Assembly: GCF_018603885.1 (NCBI RefSeq)
Contig: NZ_JAHGAW010000018.1
Span: 1 to 55,078, forward strand
Source of the DNA: Sphingobium nicotianae
GTDB taxonomy: Bacteria > Pseudomonadota > Alphaproteobacteria > Sphingomonadales > Sphingomonadaceae
Length of the DNA: 55,078 nt
Direction of reading: 5' to 3'
Within the stretch, counting starts at the first letter, position 1. Each line of letters starts with the position of its first letter. Both the position numbers and the translations under genes were made by a program. Below the pieces are notes generated by a model. The model made no database searches and was not told where the DNA came from. It saw nothing but the letters and a program-made list of their open reading frames with translations. Positions 1 to 8,027 of this stretch are shown here, one piece after another.

Positions 1-46
1 TATGCGTGGTCTTGTCGCTAACATCCAATCCTGCATAGATCGACAT
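1..46 (-). CDS. IS110-family transposase, N-terminal fragment cut by window edge
   Basis: The reverse strand opens with ATG at 46 and encodes MSIYAGLDVSDKTTH before running off the window. This matches the beginning of IS110/IS1111-family transposases (DEDD recombinases with a RuvC-like N-terminal domain), and the Asp at residue 8 is where the first catalytic acidic residue sits. A strong ribosome binding site (AGGAGG) lies a few bases upstream. Only 15 codons are visible, so the family call rests on this short but characteristic start. The rest of the element lies left of the window. Confidence 0.7.
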   Translation of the reverse strand, partial: MSIYAGLDVSDKTTH

Positions 47-300
47 CGGTCACCCTCCTGCATTGAAGCGTTCACACGACTTCGTACCATCCAGGAGGGT
101 GGCTAGATCAATTACGCGGTGTCCGACATATCGAACACTCACTCTCGGTAGCGACCCCGCAACCGAAGAGCCCTGAGACTCGGATCTCAGGCGGAGAGCA
201 CGGCTCAAAAATTGAGCGCGTCCGTTCGGCACAGTCCTATTTAATCGAGCTTTCCTCAGTGGCTCGCTACTTCCATCCTGTCGGCCTCGAAATAAGCACA
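47..300 (-). ncRNA. Hairpin-rich leader of the IS110-family element, candidate bridge-RNA region
   Basis: No convincing gene lies here. Several stems can be seen directly: a 10-bp perfect inverted repeat (51-60 with 92-101) whose one arm contains the transposase ribosome binding site; a stem 145-149/162-166 continued by 151-153/158-160 around an ACCC loop; a 7-bp stem 172-178/185-191; a 6-bp stem 203-208/212-217; and a 5-bp stem 246-250/262-266. In the IS110 group the non-coding end upstream of the transposase encodes the bridge RNA. Assignment of this segment as such an RNA is inference, and the true end of the element was not located. Confidence 0.4.
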
Positions 301-467
301 ATATATTTTATATGAAATAGAAATAATATGCATTTGCCTATCGTATCATGATGCGCAAATGTGGGTGCTCAGTGAAATTAGCTTCGCGGCGTCGGTGCTT
401 TTGGAGAACCCCTCTCTCCGTGGTGTCAACGTGAAAGGAAGGAGCTGCCGTAGAGGTCAACGCTCAA
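301..467 (+). promoter_or_regulatory. AT-rich upstream region of cysJ with a 7-bp inverted repeat
   Basis: Bases 300-335 are strikingly AT-rich for this genome, as expected of a promoter or of the border of an inserted element. A perfect inverted repeat CATTTGC (331-337) / GCAAATG (355-361) with a 17-base spacer follows, and an ATCATGAT palindrome lies between the arms. It could be an operator for the sulfite reductase operon. No known riboswitch structure was recognised. Confidence 0.3.
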
Positions 468-2264
468 ATGAGGATCATGGACCCGCCGGAGACAGCCCTG
501 ACTCTGGAACAGCGGCAGCTTTTGGAGGACCTGTCGCGGTCACTTCATCCTCGGCAAGCGCGCTGGTTGAGTGGCTATTTCGCTGGATTCGACGCTGGTC
601 TGCGAACGACCTCCGCGCAGACTGCGTCGTTTCAAACCCTCAAAGCACGTAGTCTGACCATTCTCTATGGGACCGAGACGGGCAATGCAGCCGAGCTCGC
701 ACGTGCGCTGGATAAGGCGGCAAAGGCGAAAGGCTTGGAGCCGCGGCTCGTCGACATGGCGGATTACAAGCAGCGCGAACTGAGCCAGGAACAGGATTTG
801 CTGATCATTGTGAGTACGGGCGGCGACGGAGACCCTCCCCAGCCAGCCATGGGCTTTTTCGAGCATATTGAAGGACGCAAGGTTCCGCAGCTGGAGCACG
901 CGCGCTTTGCCGTATTGGCGCTGGGCGACACAACTTATGAACATTTCTGCGAGGCGGGAAAGCGCCTTGACCGCCGCTTCGAGGAGCTCGGTGCGAGCCG
1001 CCTGACATCGCGTGTCGACTGTGACGTCGACTATGAAGAACTGGCGGAACCCTGGATCGAGCAGGTGGTGGCGCTTTTGGCGCAGGAGGCGCGGCCCGTC
1101 GTGGTGTCGCCACCGGAGCCGGTCGCAGGAGATTTGCCGGTCCGAGCCTATGACAAACGTCATCCATTTCCCGCACCGATCATGGAAAACATGATCATTG
1201 TCGGGCGCGGTTCGAGCAAAGAAACGCACCATGTCGAACTCTCGCTGGCGGGATCAGGCCTGACTTATCAGCCCGGCGATGCCCTCGGCATCGCCGTTTC
1301 CAACGATCCGACTGTCGTTGCGGCACTGCTCGATGCACTGGTGCTTTCGCCGGAAGTTGAATTCGAGGTGAAGGGCCATGCGCTGACTCTGGGCGAAGCT
1401 CTCACGCATCGTTATGAGATCACCACCGCGACGCCGCGCTTTCTGGACTATTGGGCGCTCCTCAGTAATGCAGCCAAGCTTAGGCAGCTACAGCAGGAAG
1501 ATCGTGGGGGCGAGCGGGCGGCGTTCCTGAGCACGCACCATATTATCGACATTGTCCGCCGTTTTCCCGTGACCGACGTGATGCCGAATGACTTGGTCTC
1601 AGCGTTGCGGCCCTTGCAGCCGCGCCTCTATTCCCTGGCATCGAGCCAGTTAGCGATTGGCGATGAAGCCCATCTCACCGTCGCACCAGTTCGGTACGAA
1701 CTTCACGGCGAGCCCCGCAACGGCGTTGCCTCGAGCCTGATCGCGGACCGAGCCGGACCCGACACAGCGCTACCCGTTTACATTCAGAGCAATCCCCATT
1801 TTCGGCTGCCGGACGGCGGCGCGCCGATCATCATGATCGGCGCGGGCACCGGCGTCGCGCCCTATCGCGCTTTCATGCAGGAGCGCGAGGTGCTCGGCGC
1901 CGGAGGCCAAAGCTGGCTTTTCTTCGGAGACCGCAACTTCCGCACCGACTTTCTCTATCAGACGGAGTGGCAGGACTGGCTCAAGGACGGCACCCTGAAC
2001 CGCATGGACGTCGCCTTCTCCCGCGATGGTCGGGAGAAGATCTACGTCCAGCATCGCATGAAAGAGCGCTCGCGTGATCTCTACGACTGGCTTGAGAATG
2101 GCGCCCACATTTACGTCTGCGGCGACGCCGCGCACCTGGCGCCAGATGTCAATGAAGCACTGACCGACATCATCGCGGCTGAAGCCCATATCGGACGGGA
2201 CGCGGCGGAGGACTATGTTCGCACCCTGCAATCCGACCATCGTTACCAACGCGACGTTTATTGA
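468..2264 (+). CDS. cysJ: Assimilatory sulfite reductase (NADPH), flavoprotein alpha subunit
   Basis: The 598-residue protein passes electrons from NADPH through FAD and FMN to the sulfite reductase hemoprotein during cysteine synthesis in the cytoplasm. A flavodoxin domain starts near residue 64 (ILYGTETGNA, then STGGDGDPP). An FAD-binding reductase core covers roughly residues 225-430, and an NADPH-binding part carries GAGTGVAPYRAF and YVCGDA. The C-terminal RDVY is typical of CysJ, as is the length. The start at 468 has an AGAGG about 11 bases upstream; the in-frame ATG at 477 has a poorer site. cysI follows after 10 bases, so the two subunits are co-transcribed. Confidence 0.95.
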   Translation: MRIMDPPETALTLEQRQLLEDLSRSLHPRQARWLSGYFAGFDAGLRTTSAQTASFQTLKARSLTILYGTETGNAAELARALDKAAKAKGLEPRLVDMADYKQRELSQEQDLLIIVSTGGDGDPPQPAMGFFEHIEGRKVPQLEHARFAVLALGDTTYEHFCEAGKRLDRRFEELGASRLTSRVDCDVDYEELAEPWIEQVVALLAQEARPVVVSPPEPVAGDLPVRAYDKRHPFPAPIMENMIIVGRGSSKETHHVELSLAGSGLTYQPGDALGIAVSNDPTVVAALLDALVLSPEVEFEVKGHALTLGEALTHRYEITTATPRFLDYWALLSNAAKLRQLQQEDRGGERAAFLSTHHIIDIVRRFPVTDVMPNDLVSALRPLQPRLYSLASSQLAIGDEAHLTVAPVRYELHGEPRNGVASSLIADRAGPDTALPVYIQSNPHFRLPDGGAPIIMIGAGTGVAPYRAFMQEREVLGAGGQSWLFFGDRNFRTDFLYQTEWQDWLKDGTLNRMDVAFSRDGREKIYVQHRMKERSRDLYDWLENGAHIYVCGDAAHLAPDVNEALTDIIAAEAHIGRDAAEDYVRTLQSDHRYQRDVY

Positions 2265-2274
2265 GAAACTACCT

Positions 2275-4005
2275 ATGACTGCTCCCACGAATATCGACCG
2301 CAGCCGCGATCTTTCACAGCCTCTCGACCGGCTGGGTTTGGATGAGCGGATGAAGGATGCCAGCGATTATCTACGCGGCACGATTGCACTCGGTTTGCTC
2401 GATCAGATCACGGGTTCCGTGCCGTCCCCCGACGATGTTAAGCTCATGAAGTTTCACGGCATCTATCAGCAGGACGATCGGGACCTGCGCGAAGAGCGGC
2501 GGCGACAAAAGCTGGAACCCGCCTTTCAGTTCATGATCCGCGTGCGCTTGCCCGGCGGCGTCTGCACGCCAGAGCAGTGGCTCAAGCTCGACGAACAGGC
2601 GCGTGCCCATGGCAGTGAGACACTTCGCATCACGACCCGCCAGACTTTTCAGTTCCACTGGGTTTTGAAGGACAGTCTGCGCCCCGTCATTCAGGGCCTG
2701 CACGAAACGCTGCTCGACACGATCGCGGCGTGCGGTGACGACAGCCGCGGGGTCATGTGCACAGTGGATCCGCAAAGCTCGGCCTTTCACGCCGAAGTTG
2801 CGGCGCTCGCCAAGCGGGTGAGCGATCATGTTATCCCGAAGACCCGCGCATATCATGAGATCTGGTACGGCGACGAACGCGTCGCGGTGTCGGAGGACAA
2901 GGAGGAGCCTTTCTACGGTTCCACCTATTTGCCTCGCAAGTTCAAGATTGGCTTCGCGCTCCCACCTTCCAACGACATCGATGTCTATGCGCAAGATTTG
3001 GGCTTCATCGCCATTGGCGGACCGGGCGGCCTGGAGGGTTTCAATGTCGTGATCGGCGGCGGCATGGGACGCACGGATCAGGCGCCGCAAACCTATCCTC
3101 GTCTTGCCAGTCTCATCGGATTCATCCCGGCTGATAGGGTGCTGGCCTGCTCGGACGCGGTCATGACCGTGCAGCGCGATTATGGCGATCGTAAGGACCG
3201 CCAGCATGCCCGTTTCAAATATACGATCGACGATAAGGGGCTGGAATGGATCAAGGCCGAGATCGAGCTCAACATGGGTGAGGCCTTCGAGGAATCGCGG
3301 CCCTTCAGCTTCACCTCCAATGGGGACAGCTATGGCTGGAGCGAGACAGCGGACGGGCGACATCACCGCACATTGTTCATCGAGAACGGCCGGCTGAATC
3401 TCCCAACGCTTGACGCCCTGCGTGATATTGCCCGCATCCATCGCGGAACGTTTCGGCTGACGCCAAATCAGAACGTCATCATAGCCGGCGTGGCCGCCGA
3501 GCATCGCGCCGACATAGATGCCGTGCTGATCAACCATGGGCTGGAAAGCATGCAGACTTCCATGCTGCGCCGCAATTCCATCGCTTGCGTGGCGTTCCCG
3601 ACGTGCGGCCTCGCGATGGCGGAGAGCGAGCGTTACCTGCCGAGCCTTATTGGCAAGATCGAGTTGATCCTCGCCGAGAACGGTCTTTCGAGAGAGCCGA
3701 TCACGCTGCGGATGAGTGGCTGCCCCAACGGTTGCTCACGGCCCTATATCGCCGAAATCGGTCTGACCGGCCGGGCGCCCGGCAAATATAATCTCTATCT
3801 GGGTGGTGGCTTTCATGGGGAGCGGCTCAACTGCATGATGCGCGAGAATGTTGGTGAATCCGTAATCCTCGAGACTTTGAGGGATGCGCTGGGCCGCTAC
3901 GCCCGCGAGCGCAAGCAGGGCGAGCGTTTCGGTGACTTCGCCGTTCGCGCGGGGATTGTGCGCGAAGTGACGGAAGGACGTTTCTTCAATGACCCGCAAA
4001 CCTGA
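2275..4005 (+). CDS. cysI: Assimilatory sulfite reductase (NADPH), hemoprotein beta subunit
   Basis: The 576-residue siroheme and [4Fe-4S] subunit reduces sulfite to sulfide with six electrons delivered by CysJ. The cluster and siroheme ligands appear as C-x5-C (CVAFPTC) and, about 40 residues later, C-x3-C (CPNGC). The N-terminal ferredoxin-like half contains TTRQTFQFHW, which is typical of sulfite and nitrite reductases. The pairing with cysJ and the length favour sulfite over nitrite. The start at 2275 lies 10 bases after the cysJ stop; an in-frame ATG at 2215 would overlap cysJ by 50 bases and lies outside the conserved N-terminus. The 3' end overlaps the next gene by 17 bases. Confidence 0.95.
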   Translation: MTAPTNIDRSRDLSQPLDRLGLDERMKDASDYLRGTIALGLLDQITGSVPSPDDVKLMKFHGIYQQDDRDLREERRRQKLEPAFQFMIRVRLPGGVCTPEQWLKLDEQARAHGSETLRITTRQTFQFHWVLKDSLRPVIQGLHETLLDTIAACGDDSRGVMCTVDPQSSAFHAEVAALAKRVSDHVIPKTRAYHEIWYGDERVAVSEDKEEPFYGSTYLPRKFKIGFALPPSNDIDVYAQDLGFIAIGGPGGLEGFNVVIGGGMGRTDQAPQTYPRLASLIGFIPADRVLACSDAVMTVQRDYGDRKDRQHARFKYTIDDKGLEWIKAEIELNMGEAFEESRPFSFTSNGDSYGWSETADGRHHRTLFIENGRLNLPTLDALRDIARIHRGTFRLTPNQNVIIAGVAAEHRADIDAVLINHGLESMQTSMLRRNSIACVAFPTCGLAMAESERYLPSLIGKIELILAENGLSREPITLRMSGCPNGCSRPYIAEIGLTGRAPGKYNLYLGGGFHGERLNCMMRENVGESVILETLRDALGRYARERKQGERFGDFAVRAGIVREVTEGRFFNDPQT

Positions 4006-5155
4006 CTTCGACTTCCTGGCAGAGACGATTGCGGCAGCGCACGGTGTCGCGTCCGACGTGCCTTTTGGTGCCGTGTCGCCGCCCATTTATATGTCCAGCA
4101 CCTACGAGTTCCCAGGCTTCGATCAGCCTGGCCGCTACGACTATGGACGTTCGGGCAATCCCACGCGCGATTTGCTGGCGGACGTGCTCGCCAGGCTCGA
4201 GGGCGGGGCGGGCGCGATCATCACCTCAAGCGGCATGGCGGCGATAGATTTGCTGGTCGGTCAGCTGCGGCAGGGCGATCTCGTGATAGCCCCCCATGAT
4301 TGCTATGGGGGAACGATGCGCCTGCTGAACGCGCGCGCCGAGCGGGGGCATATTCGGCTCCTGTTCGTCGACCAGAACGACCTGGCCGCCGTGAGTGAGG
4401 CATTGCAGGACGAGCCCACGCTGATGCTCATCGAAACACCCAGCAATCCACTGATGCGCGTGGTGGATATTTCAGCGCTGGCGGCTCTGGCCAAGGACGC
4501 CGGTGCGGAGGTGGCCGTCGACAACACCTTCCTCTCGCCGGCATTGCAGCGGCCGATCATATTGGGCGCGGACTATGTGATCCATTCCACCACCAAGTTC
4601 CTCAATGGCCATTCGGATGTCATTGCTGGCGCCGTCGTTGCGGAGCACCCCGATCAGGTCGAGCGACTTCGGCATTGGGCAAATGTTGTCGGCTGCATCG
4701 GGACGCCCTTTGATGCCTGGTTGACGCTCCGCGGCGTGCGGACCCTGTTCGCGCGAATGGAGCGCCAACAGCTAAACGCGATGGCAATCGCCAACTATCT
4801 AGATCAGCATCCGGCCGTTGTCCGTGTCTACTATCCCGGTCTGCCATCGGACCCGGGTCATGCAACGGCCCTTCGCCAGCAGAGTGGATTCGGAGCGATG
4901 CTGAGTTTCGAACTGGCTGGCAGCACAGAGGCCGTGAGACACTTCGTCAGGAACGTGCGAGCCTTCACTCTGGCGGAATCTCTTGGCGGCGTCGAAAGCC
5001 TCGTTGCTCACCCTGCGACCATGACCCATGCCGACATGGGTGTCACCGCACGTCAGGTCGCCGGGATCAGTGACGGCCTTTTGCGACTCTCGATCGGACT
5101 TGAGCATGAGCGGGATTTGTTGTCCGGCTTGGAATGCGGCTTCGCGGCCTGCTGA
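3989..5155 (+). CDS. metB: Cystathionine gamma-synthase / beta-lyase family PLP enzyme
   Basis: The 388-residue protein belongs to the Cys/Met metabolism PLP-dependent transsulfuration family. Visible hallmarks are YGRSGNPTRD (cofactor phosphate and substrate region), SSGMAAI, VDNTFLSP and HSTTKFLNGHSDV, whose Lys forms the Schiff base with PLP. Family members use O-acyl-homoserine with cysteine or sulfide, or cleave cystathionine; the exact reaction cannot be read from sequence. Position directly after cysJI, overlapping cysI by 17 bases, suggests it consumes the sulfide or cysteine made by the operon. GGAAGGA about 10 bases upstream supports the start. Confidence 0.85.
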   Translation: MTRKPDFDFLAETIAAAHGVASDVPFGAVSPPIYMSSTYEFPGFDQPGRYDYGRSGNPTRDLLADVLARLEGGAGAIITSSGMAAIDLLVGQLRQGDLVIAPHDCYGGTMRLLNARAERGHIRLLFVDQNDLAAVSEALQDEPTLMLIETPSNPLMRVVDISALAALAKDAGAEVAVDNTFLSPALQRPIILGADYVIHSTTKFLNGHSDVIAGAVVAEHPDQVERLRHWANVVGCIGTPFDAWLTLRGVRTLFARMERQQLNAMAIANYLDQHPAVVRVYYPGLPSDPGHATALRQQSGFGAMLSFELAGSTEAVRHFVRNVRAFTLAESLGGVESLVAHPATMTHADMGVTARQVAGISDGLLRLSIGLEHERDLLSGLECGFAAC

Positions 5156-5182
5156 CGGATTTGCTCAGGAAAGGAGCGGCGC

Positions 5183-5509
5183 ATGTCCCATGAATATGAC
5201 GATCCCATCCCCCCGAAGGCTATCGAGGAGGCTGCGCTCATTGTGGTCGAGCGCCAACTCCTTGCAGGGCGACCGGTCATCGACATCACGCATGAGGTGG
5301 TCGCCGAGCGGTTTTGCGCTTGCGTCTCGGCGGCCGACATGGCCGACAATGCCTCGATCCTGGCGGCGCTGGAGCGAAATGTCGCGGAACGTGCCGAAGG
5401 CATGCTCGCGGCGCGTCAACTGCTCAACCGCATTGACCGGGCCTCGCAGGATTCCTTTCCCGCAAGCGATCCGCCGGCCTGGATCAGTTCAGGACAGACC
5501 CGGACATGA
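5183..5509 (+). CDS. Small conserved protein with C-terminal ASDPPAW motif
   Basis: A 108-residue soluble, mostly helical protein of unknown function. It ends in DSFPASDPPAW plus a short tail, a C-terminal motif I recognise from many small uncharacterised alphaproteobacterial proteins. The start has a strong AGGAAAGGAG site. It lies 27 bases after the cystathionine synthase gene and overlaps the DUF488 gene by 4 bases (ATGA), so it is part of the same operon. No catalytic residues or membrane segments are evident. Confidence 0.7.
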   Translation: MSHEYDDPIPPKAIEEAALIVVERQLLAGRPVIDITHEVVAERFCACVSAADMADNASILAALERNVAERAEGMLAARQLLNRIDRASQDSFPASDPPAWISSGQTRT

Positions 5510-5940
5510 CCGAAACCGAGATTCGAACGAAGCGCATCTATGAACGGGCGAGCGCGAGCGACGGTACGCGCGTTCTCGTTGACCGGCTATGGCCGCGCGG
5601 CGTCAGTCGTGCATCTGCTGCGGTCGATGTCTGGCTTGCTGATATCGCACCTAGCGCGGCGTTGCGCACTTGGTTCCATCACGATCCGGCCCGGTTTTCG
5701 TCCTTCAGGACGTGCTATCAGCAAGAGCTCGACGACAATCCTGCGGCCGTCGATAGCATGCTTGCTCTTATGAAGCCGGGCCGGCTCACGCTGCTCTACG
5801 CGGCGCATGATCTGCAACATAACCACGCCATCGTGCTAGCGGATTATCTTCAGCGGCGTTTGCAGGCGGAGGGGGAGGGCGGCGTCGCGAAGAAACGCCC
5901 CGTGCCCGCCGAGACTGAAGTTGTGGGCCATGAGCGCTGA
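5506..5940 (+). CDS. DUF488 family protein
   Basis: The 144-residue protein matches the short DUF488 family: RIYERAS followed by DGTRVLVDRLWPRG near the N-terminus, WFHHDP in the middle and LTLLYAAHD toward the C-terminus. The family is common in bacteria and has no established biochemical role. It overlaps the preceding small gene by 4 bases and the following nnrS-like gene by 11 bases, which indicates translational coupling in the sulfur operon. The C-terminal 20 residues are charged and poorly conserved. Confidence 0.8.
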   Translation: MTETEIRTKRIYERASASDGTRVLVDRLWPRGVSRASAAVDVWLADIAPSAALRTWFHHDPARFSSFRTCYQQELDDNPAAVDSMLALMKPGRLTLLYAAHDLQHNHAIVLADYLQRRLQAEGEGGVAKKRPVPAETEVVGHER

Positions 5941-7129
5941 GCCTGAGCGTCATGGCTTGCTGATGGCGCTGCCGCCCATTCTGCGCGCGGGTTTCCGTCC
6001 ATTCTTCCTTGGGGGCAGTGCGTGGGCCATCATCGCGCTCGCGCTGTGGATTTCAACGTTGAGGGGGCTCGTGAACCTACCCACCGGTTTCGAGCCGGTG
6101 GCCTGGCACAGGCATGAGATGCTGTTCGGCTACCTCGGCGCGGTCATCACCGGCTTCCTCCTGACGGCCGTGCCCAACTGGACTGGCCGTATTCCAATTT
6201 CAGGGACACGGCTTGCGCTGCTGGCGGCCCTCTGGCTTGCCGCGCGCCTCGCGCTGCTGGGCTCAGCGTATGTCGGCGCCGTCACGGCGGCGCTGCTGGA
6301 CGTGGGGTTCTTCGCCGTCCTGACGGTCCTGATCGGTCGCGAAATTCTTGCCGCGCGAAATCGCAATGTGCCGGTTGTCGTCGCGCTGGCCGTGTTCACG
6401 CTGGCTTGTGCGCTGGATCACGGCGAGGCGCTTGGCGCGAACATTCTTGGCGGCCTAGGGTGGCGGCTCGGCTTCGGCATCGTCCTGGTCCTGATTGCGT
6501 TTATCGGCGGGCGCATCATTCCGTCCTTCACGCGCAACTGGCTGGCTGGTCGGCCGGGAGCCGACCGTCTGCCTCGACAGCCCGACAGGTTCGATCTGGC
6601 GGCGTTGGCGTTTCTCGTGCCCGCCCTGTTGAGCTGGGTGGCCCTGCCGGAGAGCCGGGTTGCCGGGGAGCTGCTTGTCGTCGCCGGGTTGCTTCAATTC
6701 GTCCGGTTGACGCGCTGGTCGGGCATCCGCTCGCTTGGCGAGCCGCTCGTCGCCATTCTGCATGTCTCGTTTCTATGGCTGCCGGCGGGGCTCGTGCTTC
6801 TCGGAACGGCCGCGTTCACCGACCGCATCGTCCCCTCCGCTGCCCTGCATCTGCTGAGCGCCGGGGCCATGGCGTCCATGACGCTGGCCGTCATGACCCG
6901 TGCAACGCTGGGACATACGGGACGCCCACTCCATGCTGACCGCCTCACGATCGCCATTTTCGCTCTCGTGACGACAGGCGCGCTGCTGCGCTTCGCCGCC
7001 CCGTTTCTTCCTGTCGGCTACATGGCCGCCATCGAAGTTGCCGCGCTCATCTGGGGCGGCGCCTTCCTCCTGTTCCTGGTCGGCTATGGCCCGAAACTGC
7101 TCGGGTCGCGGCCGGACGGACGCCCTTGA
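5930..7129 (+). CDS. nnrS: NnrS family haem-copper membrane protein
   Basis: A 399-residue polytopic membrane protein with about 12 hydrophobic segments. The N-terminal RAGFRPFFLGG and WHRHEMLFGY, followed by a second helix and VPNWTGR, are signatures of NnrS. Known members bind haem and copper and protect against nitric oxide stress, for example by preserving iron-bound metabolism. ATG at 5930 is preferred over an upstream TTG because it begins inside the DUF488 gene in a typical overlapping arrangement. Its stop shares one base with the start of the Nfu gene, so the two are probably translated together. This fits a shared role in protecting Fe-S or haem proteins such as sulfite reductase. 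Confidence 0.88.
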   Translation: MSAEPERHGLLMALPPILRAGFRPFFLGGSAWAIIALALWISTLRGLVNLPTGFEPVAWHRHEMLFGYLGAVITGFLLTAVPNWTGRIPISGTRLALLAALWLAARLALLGSAYVGAVTAALLDVGFFAVLTVLIGREILAARNRNVPVVVALAVFTLACALDHGEALGANILGGLGWRLGFGIVLVLIAFIGGRIIPSFTRNWLAGRPGADRLPRQPDRFDLAALAFLVPALLSWVALPESRVAGELLVVAGLLQFVRLTRWSGIRSLGEPLVAILHVSFLWLPAGLVLLGTAAFTDRIVPSAALHLLSAGAMASMTLAVMTRATLGHTGRPLHADRLTIAIFALVTTGALLRFAAPFLPVGYMAAIEVAALIWGGAFLLFLVGYGPKLLGSRPDGRP

Positions 7130-7806
7130 TGGGCGCGTCAGGCCAGCCAGGCAGCGGGGGAAAACAGGTCGTGATCGAGTTCGAGCCGACGCCAAATCCA
7201 GATGCGATCAATGTGCGGCCAGGTCGGGTTCTGTCGGCAGGATCGCCTCAGGAATATAAAGGTGCCCCGGCGAACGCCGGCGATCCGCTCGCCGCTGCGC
7301 TCTTGAAGATTGACGGCGTAGCGCGCGTCATGATCGGCCGGGACTGGTTCTCGGTGATCAGGGAGAGCGCCGATTTTCCATGGGCCGACTTAAAAGCGGA
7401 TATCGCCTTCGCGCTCGCCGATGTTTCGGAGCAAACGTCGCAGCTTGAAACAACCGATCAAGCCGGAAAGACGACGGACGACCGGCACGCGCATTTCAGC
7501 GATCTGGAACTGGAAATCGACCAAGTGCTTGAGCGGTGGGTGCGACCGCTGCTCGAAGCCGATGGTGGCCGCGCGGTGCTGGAGCGCTTTGATCCCGAAG
7601 AGGGAGCGGCATGGGTTCGCATGGAAGGTGCCTGTGGCGGATGTCCGTCCTCGAGCCTCACGCTTAATCGCCTTATCGAGCAGACTGTCCGCAAGTGGGT
7701 GCCCGAAGTGAGACGCGTTCGCGCCGTGACAGGTGAAGTACGTCCCGTCGGCGACGCAAAGGCACGGTTTCGCGATTGGATTGCCGGGAAGTGGGGCACA
7801 GTTTGA
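7129..7806 (+). CDS. Nfu-type Fe-S scaffold/carrier protein
   Basis: The 225-residue protein has an N-terminal Nfu_N-like domain (EFEPTPNPDAINV, then GVARVMIGRDWFSV) and a C-terminal NifU-like domain with the CGGC cluster-binding cysteines at residues 169 and 172. Such proteins carry [4Fe-4S] clusters to apo-proteins. Length and domain order are slightly longer than usual because of a linker around residues 100-125. It is the last gene of the run starting at cysJ, and the TGATG overlap with nnrS supports co-translation. A housekeeping copy may exist elsewhere; this one may serve the [4Fe-4S] enzyme CysI. Confidence 0.85.
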   Translation: MGASGQPGSGGKQVVIEFEPTPNPDAINVRPGRVLSAGSPQEYKGAPANAGDPLAAALLKIDGVARVMIGRDWFSVIRESADFPWADLKADIAFALADVSEQTSQLETTDQAGKTTDDRHAHFSDLELEIDQVLERWVRPLLEADGGRAVLERFDPEEGAAWVRMEGACGGCPSSSLTLNRLIEQTVRKWVPEVRRVRAVTGEVRPVGDAKARFRDWIAGKWGTV

Positions 7807-8027
7807 ACCCAATTCAGGCGACATCGGCGGTTCGTCCGATCGCATAGCGACACGATGAGCGCGGCCTAAGGTTTTACCGTCTCCTGGCGGGAAGGACTGA
7901 GAGCCCGTGGATCGCCCTCAAATAGCTTTTTTGGGCGTTCGACGTGTGTTGGACGCAAAAGACGCTCGGCGCCTCGCGGGCAAGATTTTGTCGGTAGCGC
8001 GCTCGAAGAGTCTGCATGGCTACCGGC
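7807..8027. other. Convergent intergenic region after nfu
   Basis: This stretch separates the end of the Nfu gene from the end of the sigma factor gene. A weak stem CGCCC/GGGCG (about 7914-7938) encloses an A/T-rich segment with six T residues and could act as a terminator. No convincing gene was seen. Confidence 0.3.

Noticed and set aside
50..301. 83-codon reverse open frame upstream of the transposase
   Set aside because: It covers the hairpin array and RBS-pairing repeat, has no recognisable domain and no suitable ribosome binding site.
301..467. Possible SAM or other riboswitch before the cysJI operon
   Set aside because: Only a simple inverted repeat is visible; none of the conserved cores of known sulfur-related riboswitches was recognised.
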